NCBI GenBank assembly: GCA_910575255.1
Contig: CAJTEM010000017.1
Coordinates: 1,140-65,139, forward strand
Direction of reading: 5' to 3'
Origin: Lachnospiraceae bacterium
GTDB lineage: Bacteria > Bacillota > Clostridia > Lachnospirales > Lachnospiraceae
Length of the DNA stretch: 64,000 bases
In this document: piece by piece, positions 51,388-60,575 of the stretch
Layout of the letters: the number at the start of each line of letters is the position of its first letter
Position numbering within the stretch: the stretch's first letter is position 1
Notes under the pieces: model-generated
Told to the model about the DNA's origin: nothing
Seen by the model: only the letters and a program-made list of their open reading frames with translations
Databases searched by the model: none
Made by a program: the position numbers and the translations under genes

Positions 51388-51572
51388 AGTCTCACCTCAC
51401 GCCAAGTATATTATGATATGTTCGTTTGGAAAAGGACTATCTTTTTGGAAAGTACCTACCTAAAAAGTGCAATCTTGCGTAGATTTCTGGATATTGCTAA
51501 AATTATGGCGAATGGCGCTCTTGGTTATCAGCCATCAGACTATACAGAAAGGACAACGTATCATGGATTTTA

Positions 51573-51740
51573 TTACGATTGCGAAAACTCGCATCTTAAC
51601 AGATCCAGCGCTTGGGCAGATTCTTTCAATACAATTTCAAGTGTACGCCATCCATCTAAGTCCCCCTTCCTATCTCCGATCAGCATACTCTTTAACTGGG
51701 CATATTGTTTGCTGTCAAGCATCACTTCATATATTTCCAT
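51573..51740 (-). pseudogene. Start of an unknown gene after the histidine kinase remnant
   Basis: ATG 51740 has a perfect AGGAGGAG site; 55 codons (MEIYEVMLDSKQYAQLKSML, then GDLDGWRTLEIVLKESAQAL) run to TAA inside the nitroreductase-like scrap. It looks like the head of a longer gene cut by rearrangement. Not recognised. Confidence 0.45.
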
Positions 51741-51749
51741 TTTCTCCTC

Positions 51750-52200
51750 CTGTTATTAAGGCTGTGCCGTACAATATTTCTTGCAATTTAATGGAGGCTT
51801 TCGCGCAGGCCCCATGCGGTGACTTATTTGACAACTCTATGGTTCCCCCATGCTTCTGGCAAAGCACCCGGCTCACCGCAAGCCCCAGCCCTAAATGCTG
51901 GCCGGAGGTATCTTCGGATTAAAACAGGGCGGTTTTCTTTTTCAGCAACTTATCCGAAAAGCCAGGCCCGTCATCGGTCACGATGGCCGACAGGATGCCA
52001 TGCTCCAGACAAAAAGCAAGTTCAATTTCCCGTTCTGCAGAACGGAGGGCATTGGAGATCATATTTTCCAGAACGCGGTACAACAGTTCCCCGTCAAGGA
52101 CGGCCCTGCCCTTCGGCACATGGAATTCGTAGGAAAAACGCACCTCGGTATTCTGAAACAGGATAGATAGAGAATTCGCCTTATGCTGTAAAAAATCAGG
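51750..52200 (-). pseudogene. Histidine kinase ATPase-domain fragment with nonsense codon
   Basis: Leftward from about 52,200 the frame gives a HATPase_c domain: N box ENMISNALRS, G1 box VTDDGPGFS, then KKKTALF and a TAA near 51,920. The same frame continues at once with SEDTSGQHLGLGLAVSRVLC, the G2 box, to the domain end. Only one codon blocks the reading, most likely a former Tyr. The sensor and phosphoacceptor parts are missing on the right. Confidence 0.7.
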
Positions 52201-52225
52201 AAACTATTTTTTGAAAGTCAGCTCA

Positions 52226-52315
52226 AAGCTGACGGATTATGATATGTGGGGTAAGCCGAAAAGCGGAATAGGCTGGCTGAGCCTTGATTTCTGCCGGCGA
52301 GTATATACGGAATAA
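52226..52315 (+). pseudogene. Phage endolysin SH3 C-terminal fragment
   Basis: Twenty-nine codons KLTDYDMWGKPKSGIGWLSL then DFCRRVYTE and stop. They parallel the end of the endolysin at 3170-3224 (RWGRLKSGIGWIALDYTERC). A scrap of another prophage lysis gene. Confidence 0.55.
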
Positions 52316-52460
52316 CGAAACGTTACTGAGCCTGCGGGCATTGGGAAAATCCTGATGTTTGAGGCTGTTTATTTACGGGAAAAAGATTAACTGCTATAAT
52401 AAACATGACATACTGTTGACATGTTTGGCTTGATATGATATTCATGGAGCGTGAGAGATT

Positions 52461-53375
52461 ATGAAGATAGACAGGCTGATAGGGATATTGTCAATCTTAC
52501 TGCAGGAAGAGAAGACAACGGCTCCGGAACTGGCAGAAAGGTTTGAGGTGTCTCGAAGGACAATTAATCGAGATATTGAAGATCTATGCAGAGCGGGGAT
52601 ACCTATAAGGACTGCACAGGGTACCGGCGGCGGTATCAGCATTATGGATGGATACCGTATGGACAGAACGATTCTGACCTCCAAAGACATGCAGATGATC
52701 CTTGCAGGGCTGCGGAGTCTTGATAGTGTGAGCGGAAGCCAGTACTACGGTCAGCTGATGGAGAAGATACAGACCGGATCATCAAAGTTCATAAGTGGCA
52801 GGGACTCCATGCTAATTGATCTGTCTTCATGGTATAAAGGTTCTCTTGCTCCGAAGATTGAAGTTATACAGAGTTCGATTGAGAACCGGCATTTTCTGCA
52901 GTTCAAGTATTATGCACCATCAGGAGAAAGCAGGCGGACGATAGAACCATATTATCTGGTTTTCCAGTGGTCTAGCTGGTACGTATGGGGCTGGTGTTCA
53001 GTCCGTGAAGATTACAGGCTGTTTAAGTTGAACCGTATGGATCGCGTTGCTGAAACAGAAAAGGGATTTGTTTGCAGAGAGGTTCCGATGCCTGATCTAT
53101 CAAATGAAAAGATATTTCCGGGCGGAATTAATGTAAAGGCTCTTTTTACACCTGACATGAAGTGGCGGTTAGTAGAAGAGTTCGGACCGCATTGCTTTAC
53201 GGAAGCTGATGATGGAAGGCTGTTCTTTTCGGCGGACTATACTGATATGGAAAACCTTGTGACTTGGCTTATGACATTTGGAGCCAAGGCAGAGGTGCTT
53301 GAGCCGGTCGAAGCGAGAGATATTATCCGCAGAAATGCGGAAGAAATATTAAAGATTTACGGAGGATTAGTATAA
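52461..53375 (+). CDS. YafY-type HTH/WYL-domain transcriptional regulator
   Basis: A 304-residue regulator. Residues 1-60 are a HTH_11 domain (LAERFEVSRRTINRDIEDL); residues about 135-300 hold a WYL-type domain (RTIEPYYLVFQWSSWYVWGW, YRLFKLNRMDRV). WYL proteins sense nucleotide or small ligands and often control defence or stress genes. Its stop shares one base with the start of the VOC gene, so it heads a three-gene operon and probably regulates it. AGCGTGAGAG lies before the ATG. Confidence 0.9.
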   Translation: MKIDRLIGILSILLQEEKTTAPELAERFEVSRRTINRDIEDLCRAGIPIRTAQGTGGGISIMDGYRMDRTILTSKDMQMILAGLRSLDSVSGSQYYGQLMEKIQTGSSKFISGRDSMLIDLSSWYKGSLAPKIEVIQSSIENRHFLQFKYYAPSGESRRTIEPYYLVFQWSSWYVWGWCSVREDYRLFKLNRMDRVAETEKGFVCREVPMPDLSNEKIFPGGINVKALFTPDMKWRLVEEFGPHCFTEADDGRLFFSADYTDMENLVTWLMTFGAKAEVLEPVEARDIIRRNAEEILKIYGGLV

Positions 53376-53794
53376 TGAGATTAGATGGCTTTGGATTATT
53401 TGTTAATGATATGGCAAAGATGATCCGTTTTTACAGAGATGTTTTTGGATTTGAGATCAGGGAAGAAGAGAATACGTCAAATGTTTATCTTGTGAAAGAC
53501 GGAACACTTTTCCTGTTGTATGGCAGGAAAGATTTTGAGAAGATGACAGGCCGGAGATATGAGTATATCAAGGGTCTGAATGGGCATTTTGAAATGGCGC
53601 TGTATGTCGATACATTTGAAGAAGTGGATAAAGCATACAAGAAGGCTGTAGAGAATGGTGCGACATCTGTGCTTGAACCGGAACTTGAACCTTGGGGTCA
53701 GAGAACCTGCTATATTGCAGATCCGGAAGGTAACCTGATTGAGATCGGTTCCTGGAATAAGCCTTATGAAGAGAAAGATCTGACGGAGGGATAA
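53375..53794 (+). CDS. VOC-fold protein, copy 2
   Basis: A 139-residue VOC protein, about nine-tenths identical by eye to the one at 12069, with the same NGHFEMALYVDT and WGQRTCYIADPEGNLIEI segments. Codons are more GC-rich than in copy 1. TAATG overlap with the WYL gene and a 5-base gap to the GyrI-like gene show that it is part of an operon. Likely binds or detoxifies a small molecule sensed by the regulator. Confidence 0.87.
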   Translation: MRLDGFGLFVNDMAKMIRFYRDVFGFEIREEENTSNVYLVKDGTLFLLYGRKDFEKMTGRRYEYIKGLNGHFEMALYVDTFEEVDKAYKKAVENGATSVLEPELEPWGQRTCYIADPEGNLIEIGSWNKPYEEKDLTEG

Positions 53795-53799
53795 AGGGT

Positions 53800-54441
53800 A
53801 TGGCATTTGATTTCAAGAAGGAATATAAAGAGTTCTATATGCCGAAAGGAACTCCTTCCATCGTGACCGTTCCGAAGATGAATTATATTGCGGTACGTGG
53901 CAGCGGGAATCCCAATGATGAAGATGGCAAATACAAGCAGGCCATAAGTCTTCTGTATGGGATTGCCTTTACGATCAAGATGAGTAAGAAGGATGATCAT
54001 CAGATTGACGGATACTTTGATTATGTGGTGCCGCCATTGGAAGGATTCTGGTGGCAGGATGTAGTGGTCGGCGTTGATTATGCCCATAAAGATACTTTTC
54101 AGTGGATCTCTGTCATTCGTTTGCCGGATTTTGTTACCAGGGAAGATTTCGACTGGGCTGTCAGAGAAGCTGCTGCAAAGAAGAAACAGGATTTTTCAAA
54201 GGTCGAGTTTTTCACATATGATGAAGGGTTGTGCGTACAGTGTATGCACATCGGAGCGTATGATGATGAGCCTGCCACAGTAGACGCGATGCACAGGTTT
54301 ATGGAAGAGCAGGGGTATGTGCTGGATATCACGGAAAAGAGAATGCATCATGAGATATACCTGAGCGATGCACGGAAGGTTGCACCGGAAAAGCTGAAGA
54401 CTGTGATTCGGCATCCGATAAAGAATATGGAAGAACGGTGA
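53800..54441 (+). CDS. GyrI-like small-molecule-binding protein
   Basis: A 213-residue protein of the GyrI-like (SOUL/AraC effector-binding) family: FYMPKGTPSIVTVPKMNYIA, RGSGNPNDEDGKYKQAISLL, and a second half with CVQCMHIGAYDDEPATVDAM. Relatives bind or degrade drugs such as cyclopropane-containing toxins. Together with the WYL regulator and VOC protein it suggests a small detoxification operon. Confidence 0.85.
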   Translation: MAFDFKKEYKEFYMPKGTPSIVTVPKMNYIAVRGSGNPNDEDGKYKQAISLLYGIAFTIKMSKKDDHQIDGYFDYVVPPLEGFWWQDVVVGVDYAHKDTFQWISVIRLPDFVTREDFDWAVREAAAKKKQDFSKVEFFTYDEGLCVQCMHIGAYDDEPATVDAMHRFMEEQGYVLDITEKRMHHEIYLSDARKVAPEKLKTVIRHPIKNMEER

Positions 54442-54625
54442 TATGCATTTTGTGGATGCTGAGGGAATGCTCCGGAGCTTTTAGAGACTGCACTTCGTTT
54501 AAGAGAAAATAGGGCATGATCGGAACCGGTGCAATGTCAGATCTGTATATGCATTGCGAATATGTATCTTACAATTTTGCGGATGTGGGAGTTATGATTC
54601 TTCCCTGAGGGTGCAAAGAACCCTG

Positions 54626-54841
54626 ATGGGATACATCCAGGCAGCAGGACTGGCAGCAGCATTGTGCGTTCAAAAAGGGGAAGAACCCAGGCAGCTGGAT
54701 GCAAAGGAGCTGCAGCGGGAGCTGATCGCCATGGGAGCTTCTCCATATCGGGCTCAGGAGCGAAAGCGGAGGGAGGAGGTGTACGCCAGGGAGCGGGTGA
54801 GAGAGTTTGTGGCCCGCAGAGGAGAGCTGATTACGCCGTGA
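54626..54841 (+). CDS. Hypothetical charged protein or fragment
   Basis: Seventy-one codons from an ATG with a weak site (or 95 from 54554): AAALCVQKGEEPRQLDAKEL, then a basic Arg/Glu-rich end (AQERKRREEVYARERV). Not recognised; base composition matches the pilus operon rather than the preceding genes. May be the C-terminal end of a lost gene. Confidence 0.35.
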   Translation: MGYIQAAGLAAALCVQKGEEPRQLDAKELQRELIAMGASPYRAQERKRREEVYARERVREFVARRGELITP

Positions 54842-54856
54842 GAGATACTGCGGCAG

Positions 54857-54952
54857 TTAATCGTCGAATCCTGACTCGAGATAATTTCTCATCTCATGAA
54901 CAATTTCAATAAAATGGTCCGCCTTTTTATCGAGGATCTTGTAATCAGACAT
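54857..54952 (-). CDS. 31-codon frame, possible gene remnant
   Basis: Leftward ATG to TAA: MSDYKILDKKADHFIEIVHE, then MRNYLESGFDD. There is no ribosome site and a stop lies three codons upstream; the sequence reads like a genuine protein end. Low certainty. Confidence 0.25.
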   Translation of the reverse strand: MSDYKILDKKADHFIEIVHEMRNYLESGFDD

Positions 54953-55043
54953 CCTGTCATATCACAGACAATTCCATATGGGAAAGGGAAGAAAATTACC
55001 ATTTCTATTAAGAAACTTTTATAAGATCATATTTAGAAAAAGA

Positions 55044-55099
55044 GCTCCTTCTTGATAAGAATTGCAATGCTTGAATTCTTACCGAAAAGGAGCCCTTTT
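55044..55099 (+). terminator. Nested hairpin terminator
   Basis: Outer stem GCTCCTT/AAGGAGC and inner stem TAAGAATT/AATTCTTA, followed after two bases by TTTT. It separates the scrapyard region from the pilus locus. Confidence 0.65.
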
Positions 55100-55232
55100 C
55101 GAATATTCCAGTTATTTTACTCTATTGACCTTCCGGGTACTGTGCTTTCACTGTCTTTTCATCTTAACCTCTTTCCCCGGCTGTGTTTCTTGTTTCTTTA
55201 ATTTACCGGCGTTGTTTGAAAAAGGCAATAAT

Positions 55233-55298
55233 AAAAAGGCCAGAATCATAAAATCGATTCTGACATCAAGTACACGAAGCTGATTTTGCTTCCCATAA
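55233..55298 (-). ncRNA. Candidate short leftward transcript
   Basis: On the minus strand an extended -10 element TGGTATAAT (55304-55312) precedes about 35 bases and then the hairpin CAGAATC/GATTCTG with GCC and five T (55262-55233). This would yield an RNA of about 65 bases. The -35 region is poor, and a possible 16-codon frame inside has no ribosome site. Candidate only. Confidence 0.3.
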
Positions 55299-55721
55299 TA
55301 AAGATTATACCAAGGAAAAATTTCCCACTTTTTGTTTCTGCTATGATAATACACTATTCGGTTTCAAAATGCAAGGGTTTTTTGCTTTTTTTCAAAAAAT
55401 GAATCTGGAGAAATGTTGTTTTAGAGTCTTGCCTGTCAGTTTGGGGTTCATTTTCCTCTTTTTTACTTTCCATAATCTTTATTATAAGTAAAAAGCATTT
55501 TCTACCCGGCTTTTATAACAGTCAGCAGCCAGATGAGAAAGGATGTGAGGCCGGAGGCCGGTAAGCTTCCGCAGTGCGATGGAGCTGATGGCAATGTTGC
55601 CGAAGCTGGAATTGTAACCGGGAAAGTATTGATCAGGGGGACGGCAGAGACGGCGGGAAGCCGCTTTTGCTGCCGGAGAAGTCAAAATATCAAAACGAAG
55701 AGGAAGGATGAGGGGAAAGAG

Positions 55722-58700
55722 ATGGAGAGAACAGCCAGCAGGAGGCGGAAGAAGGAAGGGATACCTTCACGTATTGTAAAGTTTCTGCGTCGGGAAGGAA
55801 GGAGATGCTGTGCGGCAGCGCTGTGTGTCAGCATGGTGATGGGAAATGTGGTCCAGGCAGCCGTGGCAGTTGAAGAAGACACGGACGGAACGATAACCTA
55901 CGATCTGGACAGTATTTCTCTGTATGGAGCTCTTCAGAAAGCAGTCCTGGATGGAAATCCGGTGGAGAAGGAGTTACTGTTTGAGGGGGAGGAAGCGGAA
56001 AGCTACGCTCAGTTGCTTGGAGAGACAAAAGACCTCTATGAGTTAAAGCCTGAGATTAAAGGGCAGGAAAACGGCATAGAACTGCGCGTCTTTGCCCGCC
56101 TGAATCAGGATATTGAGCTGGATCGGGGATATGAAATCAGCGGGGATGAGAGCCTTGTTTTCCTGCTGACGAATAAATCCCGCCAGACAAAGACGGCGGT
56201 TATTCAGGTTGATCAGAAAAGAAGCGAAGAGATTCCGGTACCGCCCAGAAGCACCCTGGGAATCGATGCGGAGAATCCGGCTTATCTGTCCGCGGCAGAT
56301 ATGGGTGCCGGCCCGGATGCAGATGCAGTTCCCGGTGAGGCCGGAGCGGCTTCCGGAACGATGGGAGGCAGCGGGACAGGAACCGGCGGAGGTGGCGGCA
56401 GCGGCTCGGGCGGCAGCGGAGCCGGAAGCGGGGATGAAGACAAAATCAGTGCTTCTGACACTCTGGAAGGAATGGTAGAGCCAGACCAGACAGAGGACGA
56501 GAAGGAAAACATAAAGGAAGATCAGACCGATACGGAAGATACCCCTGTAATATCTATTGAAACTGAGAAGAATCCCGGCGGGCAGGAAAATCCGGATTCG
56601 GTTCCGGACGTCAATATTGCAGATCAGGAAAACAGCAGCCAGGGTAAGGAGGATCACCACCCGGGAGCTGACAAAGAGGACTCGGATTCTGTGGAGTCTG
56701 AGGGAACAGCAGGCGAGGACGGGAAGGAGTCCGGCTCTGATCAGGGAGATACAGGCAATCAGGACGGTTCCGGCAGCCAGGATACCAGCGGAAATGGCGG
56801 CAATGGCGAAAATAGCAGCAACGGATCAAACAGCGGCCAAAGCGGAGACAATGGCAACGGATCAAATAGCAGCAACAATAACCAGGACAACAATGCAAGT
56901 GGTAATAACGATAGCCATGACAGCGCGGCAAACAGCGGAAACACAGAAAACAGCAGTAACAATGGCAGCGGCGAAGCCGGCAGTGGAGGAAGCAGCAATG
57001 ATGCGGATGGCAACGGGGGCAGTTCTCCTCTGGCAATCTCCCGGCATCGCGTAGGGTTGGTAGCATCGGCAAAGGTTCTGGAGAAAGCAGCAGAGACGGC
57101 AACCCCGTCCGAAGCCACTCCTTCTAACCGAGCGGATAAGGAAGAAGCATCACCTTCCAACGCGGAAGCTAATCTGCTGGAAGGAACCCTGTATAATCCG
57201 GTGATCCTGGATGGAAATGCAGTAGTGGCATTTGCGGTAACGGCCAGTGAGCTGGGGCTGGATGACGAGAGATTCCAGATGATGATGATCTATGAGCCAG
57301 AGGTGCCGCTGGAAGGTGTGAAGGTGCGGGTAGGCGTGAGCCCGGATGCATTTTCGGAAGAAGTGACACTGCATGTGAAGGAGCTGAAACCCGAAGGCGA
57401 GACCTCGGATCAGTACCAGTTGGCGGAGGAATCCCTGGCAAGGGAAGGGATCAGCTACGAAGGGATGGCAGCTCTGGACATCAGCTTCCTGGATACAGAG
57501 GGAAATGAGGTCGAGCCGGCCGAAGAAGCGCTGGTATCAATCCAGATGGATCGGGGCCGTCTGCCAGAAGGAATCAGCCCGGATGCTATCTCCGTACAGC
57601 ATCATAAAAAAGACGGGGACAGCGGAGCGATCATGATAGAGCAGGTAGTGGATCCGGCAAAGGCGGTAGAAGCGGAACTCCGGTTAGAAGAGGCAGAAAT
57701 TGTCAGCAGGGAGAAGCTGGAAGAAGTGTCCGGCGGGGTGCTGGAAATGAATGACGAGGCCCTGGTGACGGAGTTTAGTGTGGAGAGCTTCTCGACGTTT
57801 ACGATTACGTGGAGTAGTTGGGGTGTTGGTGGTATAACAAGGTCTGTACAGGTACATTATGTCGACGAGGGTGGAAGAGAGATAACCTGTGACAAGGCAC
57901 CGACTCAGGTTAACAGGGATTTTGTTTGGAACAAAGAGGCGACTCTTCGGGATTATGCATTTTCTATTGATGGATATGTTTACCAGGGAGCACATTTAGA
58001 GGCAGTTGGCGGGGAATCAGTTACTCAGCTAAGAGTCGAAAGTCATTATGTTGGTTGGGGTGACCGGGAGTGGGTTTTTGAATATAGCAGTGACGGAAGT
58101 ACATGGAAAAGCTTACCGAATAACAGTGATATCTATTTGGTATACAAAGGTTCAGCGCCTACTCCGCCTACCCCAGGTTCGAGCCAGGCGATGTCTCATG
58201 ATAAAAGGGCAGTGAGAAAAGATGACGGTACTTATGACTTGATACTGACGGTATCTGGCGCATTTGGAAGTGAGTCGAGTCCGGCACTGTTGGATGTGAT
58301 CTATGTTGTAGATGAGTCTGGCAGTATGACAAGCTCAAGATTTACCTCTACTAAAAATGCGATTACAGGCCTGACTAATGCATTAACGACAAATACAAAG
58401 ATAGACCCTCGATTTTCAGTTGTAACCTTTAGTGGTGATAATTGGCGCGATGAAAAGTGGAATGATGCTCAAATAAAAGTTAATTGGACTAAAAATAAGA
58501 ATGAGATTACAAATGTCAGCTTTAACAAAGATGGAGGAACCAATTATCAGGCAGGTATTCGTACAGCGAAAGAATTGTTGTCGGATAAAAGGAAAAATGC
58601 AACAACTGCTGTAGTTTTTTTATCAGATGGGAATCCGACATTTCGATATGGCAATGACGGATACACTGAAGGAACAGGTAGTAGTGACAGAGACGGACTC

Positions 58701-60323
58701 AACTTAAAGGCGGCTATGACAGAAGCCTCAGAAGCAAGCGGTTTTTATGCAGATTATTTCTTTGCGGTAGGTGTTGGTGATCCAACAGACTATGGGAAGT
58801 TGGAGGAATTGGGTAACGCTGCAAATGCAGCAACAAAGAAATTCTTCTCTACCAGCGAGACAGATAAGAATTCACTGATCAATGCCTTTAATGAAATTCA
58901 GGATTCCATCACGACATATCTTTGCTCGGACGTTACTGTGACAGACACGCTCAGCGCTGAGGTGAAAATTGTAACGAATGCTGAAGGAGCGCGGGAAGAT
59001 TTAGAGATTTTGGTTACGAAAGAAGATGATAAAGGGAATGCTGTTACCGTAGCATCAGGAAAGAGTCCGTTGACCGTAGAAGAAATTCAGATCAATGCCC
59101 GTTATGAAGAGGACAATGGAAAAACCAAGATCGTTATGGATTTTCCGAATGATTACGAGCTGAAGAAAGGTTACATCTATCAGGTTAAAGCACATATCGA
59201 AGCCACCGAGGCAGCGTATGAAAAATACCGCAGTGATGGATGGAACCTGGTATATCAGGATAAACCAGAAGAAGGAACAGGAACACACGCCGATAAGCAG
59301 GAGCAAGGAGTCTATTCTAATACAGAGGCTGCAGTTACTTATAAATATAGAGGGGAAGATAAGACAGAGGAATATTTCAAACCTGTCATCCAACTGAATC
59401 CGGGCGAATTGATAATCGAGAAGACGGTCACAGGACTGGACGGTGATCATTTGAACCGGTTAATGGGAACAGCGGAGAATTCTGCAGGCCTGAGCTTTAA
59501 AACAACATTTAGCTGGAATGGAAAGACGGATGAGATAACCCTTCCGTTAAAGAATTTAATAACAGGGAAGACAGAAACCGGTATTCGTTATGAAATAGCA
59601 AAGGATAATGAAGGAAAGTACACGATACATTTCAAAGGGCTTTCTCCGGATACCCGATATACGGTAACAGAGGAACATGCTGACGTAGAGGGGTATAGTC
59701 TTAAGACAACGAAGACCGAAGCGGAAGGAACTGTAGAAAAAGGACAGACAAAAACGGCATCATTTACCAATGCCTACACCAAGAAGCTGACGCTTAAGGT
59801 ATGGAAAAAAGTGACTGGTAACATGGGTGACAGGAACCAGGGATTTGAATTTAACTATACGCTTAAGGACGCAAGCGGGAATGTCATAGACGGATATACG
59901 GTACTGGATAAAAATGGCAACAAGATAACAGCAGATCCGGTTTCCTTGAAAAATGATGAATATTTTATTATCAATGATATTCCCGAAGGCGCCAGAATTG
60001 TTATCACAGAGACAAATGGCAGTGACTACATAACCGAAATAACAAAAACAGGAAAAAATGACTGGAAACCAGGAGAAAACAGTAATTGGAAGCCAGACAT
60101 AACACCCGAGAAGTCAACAATCGCCGGAAAGTCATTTGAATTAACGATGACCGATACGGAAGAGGTAACTTTTACCAATACCAAAAACATCAGTTCCCCC
60201 ACCGGCCTTCACAGCAACCGGCTCCCGCATCTGCTTCTGCTGGCAATGGCCGCCCTCGGTATGGCAGGTATGGCCGCAACAGGAGCCGCGGCAAAGGTGC
60301 GCAGAAAAGATGACGAGCAGTAA
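55722..60323 (+). CDS. Large vWA-domain pilus tip adhesin
   Basis: A 1,533-residue surface protein. A basic start and hydrophobic signal (AAALCVSMVMGNVVQAAVA) end near residue 49. Residues about 205-440 are a disordered Gly/Ser/Asn/Asp-rich stretch. A von Willebrand A domain begins near 855 with the MIDAS motif DESGS (864-868) and a later GGTNYQAGI. Cna_B/DUF7601-type repeats follow (LIIEKTVTGLDGDHL; KKLTLKVWKKVTGNMGDRNQ; each ending FTNxx). The end has SPTG, a hydrophobic segment and KVRRKDDEQ: a variant sorting signal. It heads the pilus operon and likely binds host or matrix ligands. ATG 55722 was chosen for its AGGGG site and signal peptide. Confidence 0.88.
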   Translation: MERTASRRRKKEGIPSRIVKFLRREGRRCCAAALCVSMVMGNVVQAAVAVEEDTDGTITYDLDSISLYGALQKAVLDGNPVEKELLFEGEEAESYAQLLGETKDLYELKPEIKGQENGIELRVFARLNQDIELDRGYEISGDESLVFLLTNKSRQTKTAVIQVDQKRSEEIPVPPRSTLGIDAENPAYLSAADMGAGPDADAVPGEAGAASGTMGGSGTGTGGGGGSGSGGSGAGSGDEDKISASDTLEGMVEPDQTEDEKENIKEDQTDTEDTPVISIETEKNPGGQENPDSVPDVNIADQENSSQGKEDHHPGADKEDSDSVESEGTAGEDGKESGSDQGDTGNQDGSGSQDTSGNGGNGENSSNGSNSGQSGDNGNGSNSSNNNQDNNASGNNDSHDSAANSGNTENSSNNGSGEAGSGGSSNDADGNGGSSPLAISRHRVGLVASAKVLEKAAETATPSEATPSNRADKEEASPSNAEANLLEGTLYNPVILDGNAVVAFAVTASELGLDDERFQMMMIYEPEVPLEGVKVRVGVSPDAFSEEVTLHVKELKPEGETSDQYQLAEESLAREGISYEGMAALDISFLDTEGNEVEPAEEALVSIQMDRGRLPEGISPDAISVQHHKKDGDSGAIMIEQVVDPAKAVEAELRLEEAEIVSREKLEEVSGGVLEMNDEALVTEFSVESFSTFTITWSSWGVGGITRSVQVHYVDEGGREITCDKAPTQVNRDFVWNKEATLRDYAFSIDGYVYQGAHLEAVGGESVTQLRVESHYVGWGDREWVFEYSSDGSTWKSLPNNSDIYLVYKGSAPTPPTPGSSQAMSHDKRAVRKDDGTYDLILTVSGAFGSESSPALLDVIYVVDESGSMTSSRFTSTKNAITGLTNALTTNTKIDPRFSVVTFSGDNWRDEKWNDAQIKVNWTKNKNEITNVSFNKDGGTNYQAGIRTAKELLSDKRKNATTAVVFLSDGNPTFRYGNDGYTEGTGSSDRDGLNLKAAMTEASEASGFYADYFFAVGVGDPTDYGKLEELGNAANAATKKFFSTSETDKNSLINAFNEIQDSITTYLCSDVTVTDTLSAEVKIVTNAEGAREDLEILVTKEDDKGNAVTVASGKSPLTVEEIQINARYEEDNGKTKIVMDFPNDYELKKGYIYQVKAHIEATEAAYEKYRSDGWNLVYQDKPEEGTGTHADKQEQGVYSNTEAAVTYKYRGEDKTEEYFKPVIQLNPGELIIEKTVTGLDGDHLNRLMGTAENSAGLSFKTTFSWNGKTDEITLPLKNLITGKTETGIRYEIAKDNEGKYTIHFKGLSPDTRYTVTEEHADVEGYSLKTTKTEAEGTVEKGQTKTASFTNAYTKKLTLKVWKKVTGNMGDRNQGFEFNYTLKDASGNVIDGYTVLDKNGNKITADPVSLKNDEYFIINDIPEGARIVITETNGSDYITEITKTGKNDWKPGENSNWKPDITPEKSTIAGKSFELTMTDTEEVTFTNTKNISSPTGLHSNRLPHLLLLAMAALGMAGMAATGAAAKVRRKDDEQ

Positions 60324-60335
60324 GGAGTTGGGATT

Positions 60336-60575
60336 ATGACAGCAGCCAATATGGATGACATTGCAGAGGTATTCAAGAAGCTGAAATTCCACAGGACATT
60401 CTTTGGCTGGGTAAGCGAGAAGGATGTCTGGAGGAAGCTGGAGCAGGTACAAAAGGAATACCGGTCTGCTTATGAATGTCAGGCGGCAGCATATGAAGCA
60501 AGGATAAAGGAAAGAGATGACCGGATCCGGCAGCTGCAGGGAGGAGCGCAGCAGGATGAAGGAGATGGGGAATGA
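60336..60575 (+). CDS. Small helical protein of the pilus operon
   Basis: A 79-residue protein without signal peptide (MDDIAEVFKKLKFHRTFFGW; VWRKLEQVQKEYRSAYECQA; charged helical end). GGAGTTGGG precedes the ATG, and its stop overlaps the next start (ATGA). Presumably cytoplasmic and co-translated with the SipA-like protein. Function unknown; the family seems tied to such pilus loci. Confidence 0.65.
   Translation: MTAANMDDIAEVFKKLKFHRTFFGWVSEKDVWRKLEQVQKEYRSAYECQAAAYEARIKERDDRIRQLQGGAQQDEGDGE

Larger units (their letters stand above)
54953..55721. other. Long intergenic region before the pilus operon
   Basis: No convincing gene. It contains a nested hairpin terminator (55044-55099), a leftward promoter plus short terminated transcript candidate (55233-55309), AT-rich DNA, and from 55500 the likely 5' leader of the adhesin gene. 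An in-frame upstream ATG at 55533 exists but ATG 55722 is the better adhesin start. Confidence 0.5.

Noticed and set aside
55062-55283. 73-codon forward frame in the intergenic region before the pilus operon
   Set aside because: No ribosome site; it crosses a terminator hairpin and the sequence is Phe/Leu/Cys-rich AT noise.
56282-57160. Several long reverse-strand frames opposite the adhesin low-complexity region
   Set aside because: They are mirror frames of GC-rich repetitive codons, have Pro/Cys-rich improbable sequences and no ribosome sites.
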